A stretch of 40,877 nt of DNA. Source: Betaproteobacteria bacterium. Its GTDB lineage: Bacteria; Pseudomonadota; Gammaproteobacteria; Burkholderiales; Gallionellaceae. Both the position numbers and the translations under genes were made by a program. Below the pieces are notes generated by a model. That model was given only the letters and a program-made list of their open reading frames with translations, did not search any database and had not been told where the DNA came from. How positions within the stretch are numbered: the stretch's first letter is position 1; each line of letters opens with the position of its first letter. Positions 11,526 through 22,752 of this stretch are shown here, one piece after another. The stretch lies in contig JAIOPT010000010.1 in the NCBI GenBank assembly GCA_021413765.1, positions 1 to 40,877 of the forward strand. The letters run 5' to 3'.

Positions 11526-12386
11526 ATGGATATAGATCAGATTAGAACTTTTTTGGGTGTGGTCGCCAATAATAGCTTCCTTGAAGCTGCCAATAGACTG
11601 CATGTTACCCAGTCAACAGTCAGCACACGCATACAAAGACTGGAAGCCTATCTTGGCGTTACCCTGTTTGTGCGTAATCGTTCCGGTGCAACATTATCAC
11701 TCGCAGGACAACGCTTCTTTCGTCATGCGAAATCATTTTTATTGACTCTAGAGCAAGCGCGGCATGATATTAAATTGCCTAGTCGATTCCACGCCAGTAT
11801 TACTGTGGGAGCTCGGATCGCCTTGTGGGAAGAATTGTTGCCCCGGTGGATTGGCGCATTACGTATTCAAGAGCCGGATATTTATATTCGTAGCGAAATT
11901 GGCTTTGAAGAAGATTTAATTCGCGGGCTTATCGAAGGCAGAATGGATGTGAGCATGATGTACACACCACAACAAAGCCCTGGCCTTCAGATTGAGCATT
12001 TATTTGATGAGATATTGGTGTTAGTGACCACTGACCCGGATAAGCCTTGGCCAAATGAAGATTATATCTATGTAGACTGGGGGCCGGCATTTTACGAGCT
12101 GCATAATAGCTATTATCCAAATATGGAACGTCCCCCCCAAGTTGTAAATATTTTCTGGCTCGGAGTACAGCTAATCATAAGTAATGGCGGATCATGTTTT
12201 CTTCCTACGCGTATAGCTGAACCATTAATTCAGACAAGAAAATTGTTTCTTGTGCCTGACAGTGCGAAGTTTAGGTTACCTGCTTATATGATGTTTCCAC
12301 GGGATAGTGATTCCATTGTTTTACAGCAGGTGCTGGAAAGTTTACGTTCATTAGCTGTTATTGAGAGACAAAAAACTAAGAACTGA
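11526..12386 (+). CDS. LysR-family transcriptional regulator, divergent to the RND efflux operon
   Basis: MDIDQIRTFLGVVANNSFLEAANRLHVTQSTVSTRIQRLEAYLGVTLFVRNRSGATLSLAGQRF wHTH. The ORF track start at 11490 is TTG; ATG 11526 preferred. Confidence 0.9.
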   Translation: MDIDQIRTFLGVVANNSFLEAANRLHVTQSTVSTRIQRLEAYLGVTLFVRNRSGATLSLAGQRFFRHAKSFLLTLEQARHDIKLPSRFHASITVGARIALWEELLPRWIGALRIQEPDIYIRSEIGFEEDLIRGLIEGRMDVSMMYTPQQSPGLQIEHLFDEILVLVTTDPDKPWPNEDYIYVDWGPAFYELHNSYYPNMERPPQVVNIFWLGVQLIISNGGSCFLPTRIAEPLIQTRKLFLVPDSAKFRLPAYMMFPRDSDSIVLQQVLESLRSLAVIERQKTKN

Positions 12387-12544
12387 ATGAAATTTATATA
12401 GTTGTGCCAACTTAAATCTGAATAAAATGCATCAGCAATATCCCCTGAAAATATTATCAACCAGTTGTGCAATATAGGGTTGTTGCATAACAAACTGATC
12501 TTTTTTTTACAAGGATTTTTTATCAGTTAGCATGATGTTTAACT

Positions 12545-13051
12545 ATGAGAATAATCAATAAAATGCATCAGGAAATATTGATTCGCTTTGCTGAAATTCG
12601 TGATGCTTTAGTTATAACTAAATTTAATCGAGCCATGGCTCTCGAAACAGAACAGAAAAAATTAATACCGGATGTAATTTTAAAGGGTGTCGATAAACTT
12701 TTAAATAATCCCAATCTTGGTTTCTATGTTGTTGCAGAACGTGATAATGAAGTTATTGGATCACTGATGGTAACTACGGAATGGAGCGATTGGCGAAATG
12801 GTATGTTTTGGTGGATTCAAAGTGTCTACGTCAAGCCAAGTGAGCGTCGAAAAGGGATTTATACAGAACTTTATAAGTTTATTAAAGAGTCTGCGAATAA
12901 TAACCCAACTGTTTGCGGGTTTCGCCTTTATGTGGATACAAAAAACATTCTTGCACAAAATACATATGAAGCTCTTGGCATGATGGAAACGGATTACCGG
13001 ATATACGAAGAACTAAAGCCAGGAATTCGTTTCTGTATGGACGCAATATAA
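12545..13051 (+). CDS. GNAT-family N-acetyltransferase
   Basis: FYVVAERDNEVIGSLMVTTEWSDWRNGMFWWIQSVYVKPSERRKGIYTELYKFI...GFRLYVDTKNILAQNTYEALGM matches the GNAT fold motifs A/B. Confidence 0.85.
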   Translation: MRIINKMHQEILIRFAEIRDALVITKFNRAMALETEQKKLIPDVILKGVDKLLNNPNLGFYVVAERDNEVIGSLMVTTEWSDWRNGMFWWIQSVYVKPSERRKGIYTELYKFIKESANNNPTVCGFRLYVDTKNILAQNTYEALGMMETDYRIYEELKPGIRFCMDAI

Positions 13052-13111
13052 AAAAATTCCAGAGTCCGCGCCCAGTACGTTTGCACAAAACTACTTACGC
13101 CCGATTACGTA

Positions 13112-14041
13112 TTATTTCCTATGTTTCTTCATCCACTCACTGGCTCGTCGCTGAGCTTCGGCAATTTCTGCTGGCGTCATGAATGATTCCACAATCCCCA
13201 GCCCGCTTCCTATATCTGCATCATCACCCATGCCCGCAATATTGTTGACCCATTCACCAGCAACTTTAAACCACTTGCCACCTGCACCAGCAATATTGAA
13301 CCACTTGTGAGCTTCGATGTAGTCCCGGGGAACACCCAAGCCCATGTCATACATGACTCCCAGATTGTTTTGGGCCTCCACATCACCCTGTTCAGCAGCC
13401 TTGTTCCACCAAAATACTGCTTGCTGGGTATTCTGAGGAACGCCTATGCCGTTGTCATACATGAACCCCAGTTTAAATTGTGCGTGTACGACCCCTTGCT
13501 CTGCGGCCTTGTCATACCAGAATACAGCCTGTTCATCGTCCTGAACAACGCCGTTGCCCTCTTCGTACATAACGCCCAGTTTGTATTGGGCCTGCGTAAT
13601 TCCCTGCTCTGCGGCCTTGTCATACCAAGACACAGCCTGCTTGAAATCTTGTGTAACGCCTTGACCTTTTTCGTACATGAGGCCTAGTGTGTATTGTGCT
13701 AATGCATCTCCTTTCTCCACAGCCTTTTTATACCAATGCACGGCCTGTTCGTAGTCGTGCGTAACGCCCTGGCCTTTGTAATACATTACTCCCAAATTAA
13801 ATTGGGCCTCCGCAAAACCCTGATCTGCGACCTTACGGTACCAATGCATAGCCTGTTGGTAGTCCTTTTTAACCCCTTGACCATCGGCATACATATTTGC
13901 CAGATAAAATTGCGCTTCCACATGTCCATGTTCCGCAGCTTTTTTTAATGACTCAGCTGCTTTAACATAGTCCTTGCGGTCAACAAATTTCATCCCATCC
14001 TCAAAGTCTTTAGCGAAATTTTGAGGTGTCAGTGCTGCCAT
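13112..14041 (-). CDS. Sel1-like (SLR/TPR) repeat protein
   Basis: Tandem 36-aa repeats of the form AQFNLGVMYYKGQGVTHDYEQAVHWYKKAVEKGD; start MAALTPQNF at 14041 preferred over 14122. Confidence 0.92.
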   Translation of the reverse strand: MAALTPQNFAKDFEDGMKFVDRKDYVKAAESLKKAAEHGHVEAQFYLANMYADGQGVKKDYQQAMHWYRKVADQGFAEAQFNLGVMYYKGQGVTHDYEQAVHWYKKAVEKGDALAQYTLGLMYEKGQGVTQDFKQAVSWYDKAAEQGITQAQYKLGVMYEEGNGVVQDDEQAVFWYDKAAEQGVVHAQFKLGFMYDNGIGVPQNTQQAVFWWNKAAEQGDVEAQNNLGVMYDMGLGVPRDYIEAHKWFNIAGAGGKWFKVAGEWVNNIAGMGDDADIGSGLGIVESFMTPAEIAEAQRRASEWMKKHRK

Positions 14042-14211
14042 AAAATCATCCTTATCATTAATATATTCATAATTATCCCTTGGTCTCAATATTAAGCAAA
14101 ATAAGCAAATGTGGTGCTGCATATCCAGCTAGGAATTTTCCGTTTCATTACTATATCAATTTATTGCCCTCGTCGGTATTGAAGGGCTAGCGCTCTAGAG
14201 ACAATCTCAGC

Positions 14212-14907
14212 TTATGCAGCTGTTCCAAACAGAGCGCCAACGCCAGCGGTCAACCCCATGGCTAGAGCACCCCAAAATGTGACGCGTATTGCACCTATGG
14301 CTACTCGCGCTCCGCCGGCTCGCGCAGCTACACCACCCAGAAGCGCAAGGAACGCAAGTGAAGTAACTGAGATGATGGGAATCAAGCTTGCTGCTGGAGC
14401 AAATGCTGTGACTATGAGAGGCATGGCTGCTCCAACAGCGAAGCTGGCTGCTGAAGCAAAGGTAGCCTGAAGCGGACGCGAATTATGTGCCTCAGATATC
14501 CCAAGTTCGTCGCGAATGTGTGCGCCAAGCGCATCATGCGCCATGAGTTGATCGGCTACATGCTTCGCAAGCGCAGGATCAAGACCGCGGCCGACATAGA
14601 TTGCTACTAGTTCTTTGCGCTCGCCAGGATCATCTGTCTCAAGTTCATTTCGTTCACGCTCAATGTCTGCCTGTTCGGAATCTGCCTGTGACCGGACGGA
14701 CACATACTCGCCTGCAGCCATTGACATGGCTCCTGCGACAAGACCGGCAATTCCCGCAAGCATGATGCTGTCGTGGGTTGCATGTGCAGCTGCAACACCC
14801 AGCACCAAGCTTGCAGTGGAAACGATACCGTCGTTCGCGCCTAATACTGCTGGGCGGAGCCAGCCGATTTGTCCAGCGAGGTGTCGTTCCATGTGGCGTG
14901 GGCGCAT
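14212..14907 (-). CDS. VIT1/CCC1-family Fe/Mn transporter
   Basis: HLAGQIGWLRPAVLGANDGIVSTASLVLGVAAA...AGAMSMAAGEYVSVRSQADSEQADIERERNEL is the VIT family signature. Confidence 0.93.
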   Translation of the reverse strand: MRPRHMERHLAGQIGWLRPAVLGANDGIVSTASLVLGVAAAHATHDSIMLAGIAGLVAGAMSMAAGEYVSVRSQADSEQADIERERNELETDDPGERKELVAIYVGRGLDPALAKHVADQLMAHDALGAHIRDELGISEAHNSRPLQATFASAASFAVGAAMPLIVTAFAPAASLIPIISVTSLAFLALLGGVAARAGGARVAIGAIRVTFWGALAMGLTAGVGALFGTAA

Positions 14908-15284
14908 TTTTTAATGTTTCCGTGAAGTAATGTGTGTTGAGTAAAGAAATTTGTGAGAAGGCTTTGCATCTCACGTATCAGCCAGTGGGGAGTTACAATA
15001 CGCCCCCAAAAGTGCAAATGATAGCCCGTCTCACTTGATTGATGGGTTAAGAAAAAAATTCCATTGAGTTAGATGGCCTAACAAATAGGGGATGTGTCAC
15101 ATATACAAGTGTAGTGGGCTGCGGCCTATTATTTGTGGCTGGCAGTGGCAAATATTCAACGGATATACCCAAATCAGTTTGCAAGAAGTGGGCGCATTTG
15201 GCGCGCGGTCGTTACAATTAAAAACGGATATCAAAGCGCATTGACGGGCACCAAGCCCAGACAGAACAAAAGGATGGTAGCAAT

Positions 15285-16037
15285 ATGATGCTTATGCTTA
15301 GCAATGATGATGGTTATTTTTCACCTGGCTTGGCTTGCCTTGCGGAAACGCTGTCTACTATTGCCGAAATAATAGTGGTGGCGCCAGAGCGCGATCGCAG
15401 CGGTGCAAGCAATTCGCTGACGCTGGATCGCCCGCTCAATTTACGCCGCGCAGCCAACGGATTTTATTATGTAAATGGAACGCCTACCGACTGCGTGCAT
15501 TTGGCGGTTACCGGCATGCTGGATACTCAACCGGACATGGTTATCTCCGGCATTAATGCGGGTGCCAATATGGGCGACGATACAATTTATTCAGGCACGG
15601 TGGCAGCTGCGACGGAAGGTTTTTTGCTGGGCATTCCGGCTATAGCTATATCGCTGGCGGGCAAGGGGTTGGCGCATTACGATACTGCTGCACGTGTGGT
15701 GGCTGATCTGGTACGGCAATTTGAAAAACGCACTCATTCTCTTCCTTGGTTGCTCAATGTTAATGTGCCAGACATTCCCTACGAGCAATTGCAAGGCCGC
15801 GAAGTAACCCGTTTGGGCAAGCGCCATAAGGCCGAGCCAGTGGTAAAGAGTACCAATCCGCACGGGGAGACTGTGTACTGGGTCGGCGCGGCAGGCAAGG
15901 CGCAGGACGCGGGTGCGGGTACGGATTTTTATGCTATTGCTCAGCACCGAGTATCAATTACGCCGTTACAGATGGATTTGACGCAATATAGCCAGCTTGA
16001 TGCGGTTGGAACGTGGCTGGCAGGTGACGCCGCATGA
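15285..16037 (+). CDS. surE: 5'/3'-nucleotidase SurE
   Basis: [71 protein letters not shown]. Confidence 0.97.
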   Translation: MMLMLSNDDGYFSPGLACLAETLSTIAEIIVVAPERDRSGASNSLTLDRPLNLRRAANGFYYVNGTPTDCVHLAVTGMLDTQPDMVISGINAGANMGDDTIYSGTVAAATEGFLLGIPAIAISLAGKGLAHYDTAARVVADLVRQFEKRTHSLPWLLNVNVPDIPYEQLQGREVTRLGKRHKAEPVVKSTNPHGETVYWVGAAGKAQDAGAGTDFYAIAQHRVSITPLQMDLTQYSQLDAVGTWLAGDAA

Positions 16038-16690
16038 GCGGACGCCATAGTGGCATTGGTATGACCTCGCAGCGCACGCGCGGGCGGTTGATAGAACGGT
16101 TGCGTGCGCAGGGGATTGAGGATGAGGTTGTACTGGCGGCAATGAATGCGGTGCCGCGCCACATATTTATCGACGAAGCGCTGGCCAGCCGCGCCTATGA
16201 CGATGTATCGTTGCCGCTGGGTTTTGGTCAGACCATTTCGCAACCTTACATTGTGGCGCGCATGATCGAAATTCTGCGCAAAGGCATGGCGCTAAAGCGC
16301 GTGCTGGAAGTGGGTACCGGTTGCGGTTATCAGGCAGCGGTGCTAGCGCAGGTGGCACATGAGGTATATTCGGTGGAACGCGTGCAGCCTTTGTACGAGC
16401 GCGCGGCAGGCTACATGAAAGAATTGCAGGTAAGAAATGTTACCTTGCGTTATGCGGACGGCAACATTGGTTTGCCGGCAGTCGCACCATTTGATGGCAT
16501 CATCATGGCGGCAGCAGCTACGCATGTATCGCCAGCATTGCTGGAACAGCTAGCCGTGGGTGGTAGAATGGTGCTGCCATTGGGCGCACAGGAACAGTTT
16601 TTATGCCTGATTGAGCGTGGGGCACAGGGCTACCGTGAAACTCGCCTGGAGGCGGTGAAATTCGTGCCACTATTGATGGGGAAAGTATGA
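16034..16690 (+). CDS. pcm: Protein-L-isoaspartate O-methyltransferase
   Basis: [32 protein letters not shown] motifs; 4-nt ATGA overlap with surE. Confidence 0.96.
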   Translation: MSGRHSGIGMTSQRTRGRLIERLRAQGIEDEVVLAAMNAVPRHIFIDEALASRAYDDVSLPLGFGQTISQPYIVARMIEILRKGMALKRVLEVGTGCGYQAAVLAQVAHEVYSVERVQPLYERAAGYMKELQVRNVTLRYADGNIGLPAVAPFDGIIMAAAATHVSPALLEQLAVGGRMVLPLGAQEQFLCLIERGAQGYRETRLEAVKFVPLLMGKV

Positions 16691-17655
16691 TGCTGAAAAA
16701 ATTCACTTTTCAATTACATTCCATAGCTAGTGCCATTATTGTCGCAGTGCTAGTGGCAGGCTGTTCTTCGAGCGGGCCTCACGCACCTGTAGTGGAACGT
16801 GGGGCAGAACGCGAAATAGAAAGCGGAACCAAGTCGAAAAAATCGGCTGCACCGATAGCTGCGCCAGCTATGAAAGCTGTGCCACGCGATAAAGACGGGC
16901 GTCCGCAGATTTACGTAGTACAAAAAGGCGATACGTTGCATAGCATAGCCTTTAACTATGGTCTGGATTATCACGAAATTGCCGAACTAAATAACATTCA
17001 AAATCATGGCATGATCCAGGTAGGTAAGGAGTTGCGTTTGCCGACTGCCAGCACTTCGGCTGTGGCTAAAACTATGGTTGAAAGCAAGCCTCTGGAAGTT
17101 CCCGTCAAGAGTCAACCTAAGGTGGCTCAGCTGCCATATTCCGAGCAGGCAGTGGCACAGATTGAAAAAATGCAGGAAGGCTTGCAAAAGCCTGAAGTTA
17201 TGGCTGTGGCCAAAGTTCAGGCTAAGCCTGAGATTAGAACCGAGGCCAAGATCGATAGTAATGCCGATGACGATGGCAATACGTTGGAGTGGAGTATGCC
17301 AACGTCTGGAACGTTAATAAGCGAATATTCTGAAACTGCCAACCGCAAGGGAATCGATATTGCCGGCAAACTGGGCCAAGCAATAGTTGCCAGTTCGGCG
17401 GGCAAGGTAGTCTATAGTGGCAATGGCCTGCGCGGATATGGCAAGCTAATTATCATCAAGCATAACAAGACTTATCTCAGCGCTTACGCACATAATGACC
17501 AGCTGCTAGTAAAGGAGGGGCAGAACGTAAGCAAAGGGCAGAAGATCGCAGAGATGGGCAGCACTGATACAGATCAGGTTCGTCTGCACTTCGAGATACG
17601 CCGCTTTGGCAAGCCAGTTGATCCTGCCAAATACCTTCCACTCGTAAAGTCTTGA
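16687..17655 (+). CDS. nlpD: LysM + degenerate LytM/M23 lipoprotein, NlpD family
   Basis: Lipobox VLVAGCSSS; Lys[32 protein letters not shown]-terminal LytM domain; overlaps pcm by 4 nt in the surE-pcm-nlpD arrangement. Confidence 0.93.
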   Translation: MMLKKFTFQLHSIASAIIVAVLVAGCSSSGPHAPVVERGAEREIESGTKSKKSAAPIAAPAMKAVPRDKDGRPQIYVVQKGDTLHSIAFNYGLDYHEIAELNNIQNHGMIQVGKELRLPTASTSAVAKTMVESKPLEVPVKSQPKVAQLPYSEQAVAQIEKMQEGLQKPEVMAVAKVQAKPEIRTEAKIDSNADDDGNTLEWSMPTSGTLISEYSETANRKGIDIAGKLGQAIVASSAGKVVYSGNGLRGYGKLIIIKHNKTYLSAYAHNDQLLVKEGQNVSKGQKIAEMGSTDTDQVRLHFEIRRFGKPVDPAKYLPLVKS

Positions 17656-18506
17656 GCAACATAGGTCTTGATGTAACCGACCACAGTCGCGATAGCGCGG
17701 GGTTGCGCTATGTTTATCCCGTGGTGTCGCGGCGGGCGGGCGGGGTGTCAGTTGGCATCAATCTCAATACCAATAATGCCTGCAATTGGCGCTGCATATA
17801 TTGTCAGGTGCCGGAACTTATGCGCGGCACAGCTCCGCGGGTTGATCTGGAGTTGCTGGAGCAGGAGTTACGTGGTTTTCTTCATGAATTGCTGCACGGT
17901 GATTTCATGCTGCGCCGCGTGTCGGAAGGGGCGCGCCGCATTACCGATATTGCCTTGTCCGGCAATGGGGAACCGACCAGTGCCAAAGAATTTGAGCAAG
18001 TTATTACGCTCATTGGCAAGCTGCGACAAGAATTGGCGTTGCCCTCCCATATCAAACTGGTTCTCATTACTAATGGCAGTCTTATGCACCGCAAAAACGT
18101 GCAGCAAGGCCTGCGCACGATGGCGCAACTTAATGGTGAAGTGTGGTTCAAGGTTGACCGTGCCAGCAAGGCGGGCATGCAACGAATCAACAACACCCGC
18201 ACAAATCTGGTTAAGGTACGCGAGAACCTTGCCACCTCCATTGCGTTGTGCCCAACTTGGCTGCAAACCTGCTGGTTCATGCTGGATGGCGAGCCGCCGA
18301 GCAAGCAGGACGAGGACGATTATCTGAATTTTCTGGCCACATTGCTGCATGACAATATTAAACCTGAAGGTGTGCTGCTTTACAGTCTGGCACGCCCCAC
18401 GTTACAACCAGAAGCACCGAAATTGGCTGCGCTGTCAGAGCAGCAATTGGAAGCGTTCGCTACGCGCATTCGAGCATTGGGAGTAGAAACTAAGGTGGCA
18501 ACATGA
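17652..18506 (+). CDS. Radical SAM protein (TTG start overlapping the nlpD stop)
   Basis: CX3CX2C cluster motif NACNWRCIYCQVPEL, followed by DIALSGNGEPTSAKEFEQVI (SAM-binding GGE-like region). Confidence 0.88.
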   Translation: MSNIGLDVTDHSRDSAGLRYVYPVVSRRAGGVSVGINLNTNNACNWRCIYCQVPELMRGTAPRVDLELLEQELRGFLHELLHGDFMLRRVSEGARRITDIALSGNGEPTSAKEFEQVITLIGKLRQELALPSHIKLVLITNGSLMHRKNVQQGLRTMAQLNGEVWFKVDRASKAGMQRINNTRTNLVKVRENLATSIALCPTWLQTCWFMLDGEPPSKQDEDDYLNFLATLLHDNIKPEGVLLYSLARPTLQPEAPKLAALSEQQLEAFATRIRALGVETKVAT

Positions 18507-18722
18507 GTTGGGAGACTGTCTCCGAGCGTGCAAGTTTTTTCGATCCTGAAACCTTAACAGTGACATATGTCGTATATGAAACCCAAATATCGAGTTCATT
18601 CGGCATCTCAGACTTTTTGAAAAAATTGAAAAAATAAATCTGCTGCAATTAACCACGCACTTGGAGAATGGCCTGCCTGCCTTTAGGTATAATCCGCGCC
18701 TCATATATTTCTTGAACTCTCC

Positions 18723-19502
18723 ATGAGCATTTTGGTCTGGATTATTATCACCTGCATTGTAGGTGGCACGTTGAGCGTAGTATGCGCAGCATTATTTGCG
18801 CTCAACAAACGAACACAGCATTACCTTGGTGGCATGGTGAGCTATGCAATCGGTGCGTTGCTTGGAGCAGTATTTCTTAATATTTTGCCCGAGGCTATAA
18901 AACTAACCCCTAATGTAGCTATTTTGAGCGGTACGGTGTTGTTCGGCATCCTGCTGTTTTTCATCCTGGAAAAACTGGTGCTCTGGAGGCATTGCCACCA
19001 TGAGCATTGCGAAGCACATGTAACAATCGATGCAGAGCATGGGGCTGACCATGGTCGCAGTGGCATGATGATTATCATAGGTGACACTTTCCATAATTTC
19101 GTGGATGGCATCATCATAGCTGCAGCTTTTCTTACTGATGTGCATCTGGGCCTCGTCACGGCACTGGCCATCATCGCACACGAGATTCCGCAGGAAATGG
19201 GTGATTTCGCTATCCTGCTGCATTCTGGCTATAGCAAACTGCGTGCCTTTCAATTGAATTTAATATCCAGCTTTGCTTCTGTAGCAGGCGGCATACTTGG
19301 ATACTTTACCTTGCAGACTATGCAGTCATGGATACCATCATTGCTGGCGCTGGCAGCTGCGAGCATGATTTATGTTGCGGTGGCAGACCTGATACCCGGA
19401 TTGCACAAGCGCGTGCAGTTACGCGATACCGTGCAACAAGTTGTGCTGATTGTATCGGGCGTAGGGACAGTGTGGTTGATGAGTGTGTTAATGGTAGAGT
19501 AA
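18723..19502 (+). CDS. ZIP-family divalent metal transporter
   Basis: GDTFHNFVDGIIIAAAF and ALAIIAHEIPQEMGDFAILLHSG are the ZIP TM4/TM5 metal-binding motifs; His-rich loop CHHEHCEAH. Confidence 0.94.
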   Translation: MSILVWIIITCIVGGTLSVVCAALFALNKRTQHYLGGMVSYAIGALLGAVFLNILPEAIKLTPNVAILSGTVLFGILLFFILEKLVLWRHCHHEHCEAHVTIDAEHGADHGRSGMMIIIGDTFHNFVDGIIIAAAFLTDVHLGLVTALAIIAHEIPQEMGDFAILLHSGYSKLRAFQLNLISSFASVAGGILGYFTLQTMQSWIPSLLALAAASMIYVAVADLIPGLHKRVQLRDTVQQVVLIVSGVGTVWLMSVLMVE

Positions 19503-19617
19503 AAAGCGTTCCCTCCTGCACTATCACAGTCCACTCTTTGTGTAATTATTAAGAGCTCAGCGAAGATAAAGCTAGCGGTAATAAAAATATGTTCAATCCA
19601 ATATATAAAGTTAAAAC

Positions 19618-20940
19618 ATGAGCAAACAGAACACAGCGCCACGCGTCGGCTTCGTATCTCTTGGTTGTCCTAAGGCGACGGTGGATTCTGAGCAAATCCT
19701 TACTCGCTTGCGCACTGAGGGTTACATTATTTCTCCAAACTATGCGGACTCCGATCTGGTGGTAGTTAACACTTGCGGTTTCATAGACAGTGCAGTGGCA
19801 GAATCGCTTGAAGCAATCGGCGAGGCGCTGGCCGAGAATGGAAAAGTTATTGTGACCGGCTGCTTGGGTGCCAAGGGCAATGTGGTGAAAGAAGCGCATC
19901 CAAAAGTATTGGCAGTCACTGGTCCACATGCGACAGATGAAGTGATGGAAGCCATACATGCCCATTTACCCAAGCTGCATGATCCATACAGCGATCTGGT
20001 CCCGCCGCAAGGAATAAGGCTGACACCCAAGCATTATGCTTATGTGAAAATTTCCGAAGGCTGTAACCATCGCTGCACCTTTTGCATCATCCCCAGTATG
20101 CGCGGCGATCTGGTGAGCCGTCCGGTGGGTGACGTAATGCAGGAAGCGCAGAATCTGGTGAACGCAGGCGTGAAAGAATTGCTGGTTATTTCGCAAGACA
20201 CCAGTGCCTATGGCGTAGACGTAAAATATCGCACGGGTTTCTGGGGCGGGCGGCCGATCAAGACGCGTATGACCGAGCTTGTGCAGGCGATGGGAGAGCT
20301 TGGCGTATGGGTGCGATTGCATTACGTTTATCCTTATCCACATGTAGATGAAGTCATCCCGCTGATGGCGCAGGGGAAAATCCTGCCTTATCTGGATATC
20401 CCTTTTCAGCACGCAAATGCGCGCATTCTTAAATTAATGAAACGTCCCGCCAGCAGTGAAAATGTGCTTACGCGCATTCAGCAATGGCGGAAAATCTGTC
20501 CGGATATAACTTTACGCAGCACTTTCATCGTCGGATTCCCCGGCGAAACCGAAGAAGAATTTGAAGATCTGCTCGACTTTCTCGAAATGGCTCAACTGGA
20601 TCGCGTCGGTGCATTTATGTATTCGCCGGTGGAAGGTGCTGCAGCCAATAAATTACCGGATCACATCCCACTTGAAGTCCAGCAAGAACGTTTGGGCCGT
20701 TTGATGCAATTGCAGGAAGAGATCAGTGGTGAACGTCTTGCATGTAAAATAGGCAAGACCATGCAGGTGTTGGTGGATGAAGTGGACGAGGAGGGCGCAA
20801 TTGCTCGTAGTTCAGCTGATGCACCAGAAATCGATGGTTTGGTTTACATCGGTAACGGCCAGACATTAAAGGTAGGTGATTTTGTAAGTGTCCGAATAAT
20901 TGATTCTGATGAACACGATTTGTGGGCGGAAACGGTTTAA
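19618..20940 (+). CDS. rimO: Ribosomal protein S12 methylthiotransferase RimO
   Basis: [53 protein letters not shown]-terminal TRAM domain. Confidence 0.97.
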   Translation: MSKQNTAPRVGFVSLGCPKATVDSEQILTRLRTEGYIISPNYADSDLVVVNTCGFIDSAVAESLEAIGEALAENGKVIVTGCLGAKGNVVKEAHPKVLAVTGPHATDEVMEAIHAHLPKLHDPYSDLVPPQGIRLTPKHYAYVKISEGCNHRCTFCIIPSMRGDLVSRPVGDVMQEAQNLVNAGVKELLVISQDTSAYGVDVKYRTGFWGGRPIKTRMTELVQAMGELGVWVRLHYVYPYPHVDEVIPLMAQGKILPYLDIPFQHANARILKLMKRPASSENVLTRIQQWRKICPDITLRSTFIVGFPGETEEEFEDLLDFLEMAQLDRVGAFMYSPVEGAAANKLPDHIPLEVQQERLGRLMQLQEEISGERLACKIGKTMQVLVDEVDEEGAIARSSADAPEIDGLVYIGNGQTLKVGDFVSVRIIDSDEHDLWAETV

Positions 20941-21108
20941 CCAGTCAACTACTGGTGTAGCGAGCAAATGGAATATTCGGACTTGAATATATGATTTCCC
21001 CGGTTAAATTCAACTCCCGGGAGTGGTAAAAATGTGCTGGGCGAAATTTTTTCGAGAGATACGAATACCCGGCTTTGCATCTATTTTAAGTAATATTTTT
21101 TACCATAG

Positions 21109-21375
21109 CTATCGACTGTCCAGTGCGCATTTTTTTGCTTTAGTTTGTTCGTCATTTATCTGGCTTAGGTCGATGATTTCTTTAGCTGCCTTTGGCGGGA
21201 AGCCTTTCCGCGGCACGGCACGCGTGTGTAACATTAGATCGATGAAATATTGATTAATTGCCGGCAAACCCCATAGCTCCATGATTTTGGTAGCAACATG
21301 TGGAAACTGCTGTTCCAATGTATGTGGATATTTATCTTCAGCGCCATCCAACAACTGTAAAAGTTTTTTATTCAT
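21109..21375 (-). CDS. Small conserved-looking hypothetical protein (88 aa)
   Basis: ATG at 21375 preceded by an AGGAG Shine-Dalgarno (ttttaggagtcactgATG); folded-protein-like composition (HTLEQQFPHVATKIMELWGLPAINQYFIDLMLHTR). Confidence 0.7.
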   Translation of the reverse strand: MNKKLLQLLDGAEDKYPHTLEQQFPHVATKIMELWGLPAINQYFIDLMLHTRAVPRKGFPPKAAKEIIDLSQINDEQTKAKKCALDSR

Positions 21376-21564
21376 CAGTGACTCCTAAAATAACAAGCTG
21401 CGGCATATTTTAAGCTAATTATCAAGGAACATGCCGGGCTACCCATTAACTCTGCCAGCCACTTGGTATTGCCGGGTGGATTTGATCGTAATTTCATAAG
21501 TTGAATTTTCAACTTTCCTGGACCATTTCAGTTTATAACCCGCCGTTTATGGCGGAGTACTTTA

Positions 21565-22752
21565 TTACACTAGGATGTTAAGAATACTATTCCGTGATTT
21601 TTGATAGACGTATTTAAGTTTTATCCAGTATTTGTCAGGCATCAATGGCTTACATACTTTAATCACACTTGTTTTAATTTTTCGGATAATGAGATACAAA
21701 ATAATCGCAAGATGATCTCTATTTGGAGTGTACTTCCAAACGCAATAACGATTGGTTGCTAGTTCCCATAATTTAATTCTTGAAAAATATGGCAAAAGAA
21801 TTTTATCAGGATATGCGAGATTAATCGGATAAGGATGTTGTAATGTATTGCTGGTCGAAAAAAAATTATTGATTTGAACGGCAGGGTCATCCCCGAAGTA
21901 TTTTGAGAAATCAACCCAAGCGTTTGGTCTCATATCTGCTTCAATATAATATCTTTTTTGATCGTGATCCGATTGAATACAAGCAACATTCACAAAACCA
22001 TTTGCTCCAAGCGCCTTACCTAGCAGATTTAACTCATCAAAAATTTCCTTTTTTAAATGTGCTATTTGTACATAAGTTCTTAGTGCAGATGCACCAAATT
22101 TACCATTGACTCTCTCTATCCTCGAGCAGCTAAAGTGTATCAACTTGCTATTCTGATAAAAACCACTTAAATCTAACTCAACACCTTGCATTTTTTTCTG
22201 TAACAGAACTGGATATGTCTGCAGTTTATTCAATAAAACTTCAACATCGCCATTGCTCGAGCATTCAGATACGCCGAAACCTCCGCCAGAGGAATCAATC
22301 TTGACGAGAACTGGATATCCTAAAGACTCAACGAACTTTTTTAATTCGGATTTATCTTTTGCAATGCGAAATTCTGGTGTGTTAATTCCAAACTCTTGAA
22401 ATACCCTTGAAAGCCCAATTTTTGAATAAATGTGATCAAGGTTTTTTATTGTCATAATGGGTAGTAACTCTAATTTTTCTTCATCTGACAAATCTGAATT
22501 CAAGATTTTACTTAATGTGTTGTCGTCTCCAATAACAATTAACGAGTAATTTTTTTTGTTTTTTTCAGAAGCAGTTCTAGTTATGTCATCATAATTAGCT
22601 ACAAATACAAAATTTCTTATAGCCGGATGTTTTTTAAAAATGTAGCAATTTGTTATGACATCTACAACAAAACCTGCCCTACTCAATAAAGTTGGCACCG
22701 CTATCATTAATTCAACATTTTCGCCCACTAGCAAGGCTTGTAAATTTTCCAT
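21565..22752 (-). CDS. ATP-grasp domain protein (carboxylate-amine/thiol ligase-like), AT-rich orphan gene
   Basis: ATP-grasp features: DKSELKKFVESLGYPVLVKIDSSGGGFGVSECSS, LLQKKMQGVELDLSGF, YYIEADMRPNAWVDFS. Confidence 0.8.
   Translation of the reverse strand: MENLQALLVGENVELMIAVPTLLSRAGFVVDVITNCYIFKKHPAIRNFVFVANYDDITRTASEKNKKNYSLIVIGDDNTLSKILNSDLSDEEKLELLPIMTIKNLDHIYSKIGLSRVFQEFGINTPEFRIAKDKSELKKFVESLGYPVLVKIDSSGGGFGVSECSSNGDVEVLLNKLQTYPVLLQKKMQGVELDLSGFYQNSKLIHFSCSRIERVNGKFGASALRTYVQIAHLKKEIFDELNLLGKALGANGFVNVACIQSDHDQKRYYIEADMRPNAWVDFSKYFGDDPAVQINNFFSTSNTLQHPYPINLAYPDKILLPYFSRIKLWELATNRYCVWKYTPNRDHLAIILYLIIRKIKTSVIKVCKPLMPDKYWIKLKYVYQKSRNSILNILV

Noticed and set aside
5576-13051. RND/LysR/GNAT block as a defined mobile island
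   Set aside because: Composition looks more AT-rich, but I found no integrase, tRNA junction or flanking direct repeats; composition alone is insufficient.
13112-14041. About 108-bp periodicity suspected as a CRISPR-like or satellite repeat
   Set aside because: It is the coding periodicity of 36-aa Sel1 repeats; units are diverged and no spacers are present.
17710-18350. Overlapping ORFs (205 aa +, 160 aa -, 140 aa -) over the radical SAM gene
   Set aside because: Alternative-frame artefacts; the 284-aa radical SAM frame carries the CX3CX2C motif and start/stop coupling.
21013-21024. 12-bp palindrome ACTCCCGGGAGT downstream of rimO
   Set aside because: Single short palindrome with no U-tract and no partner; not enough to call a terminator or operator.
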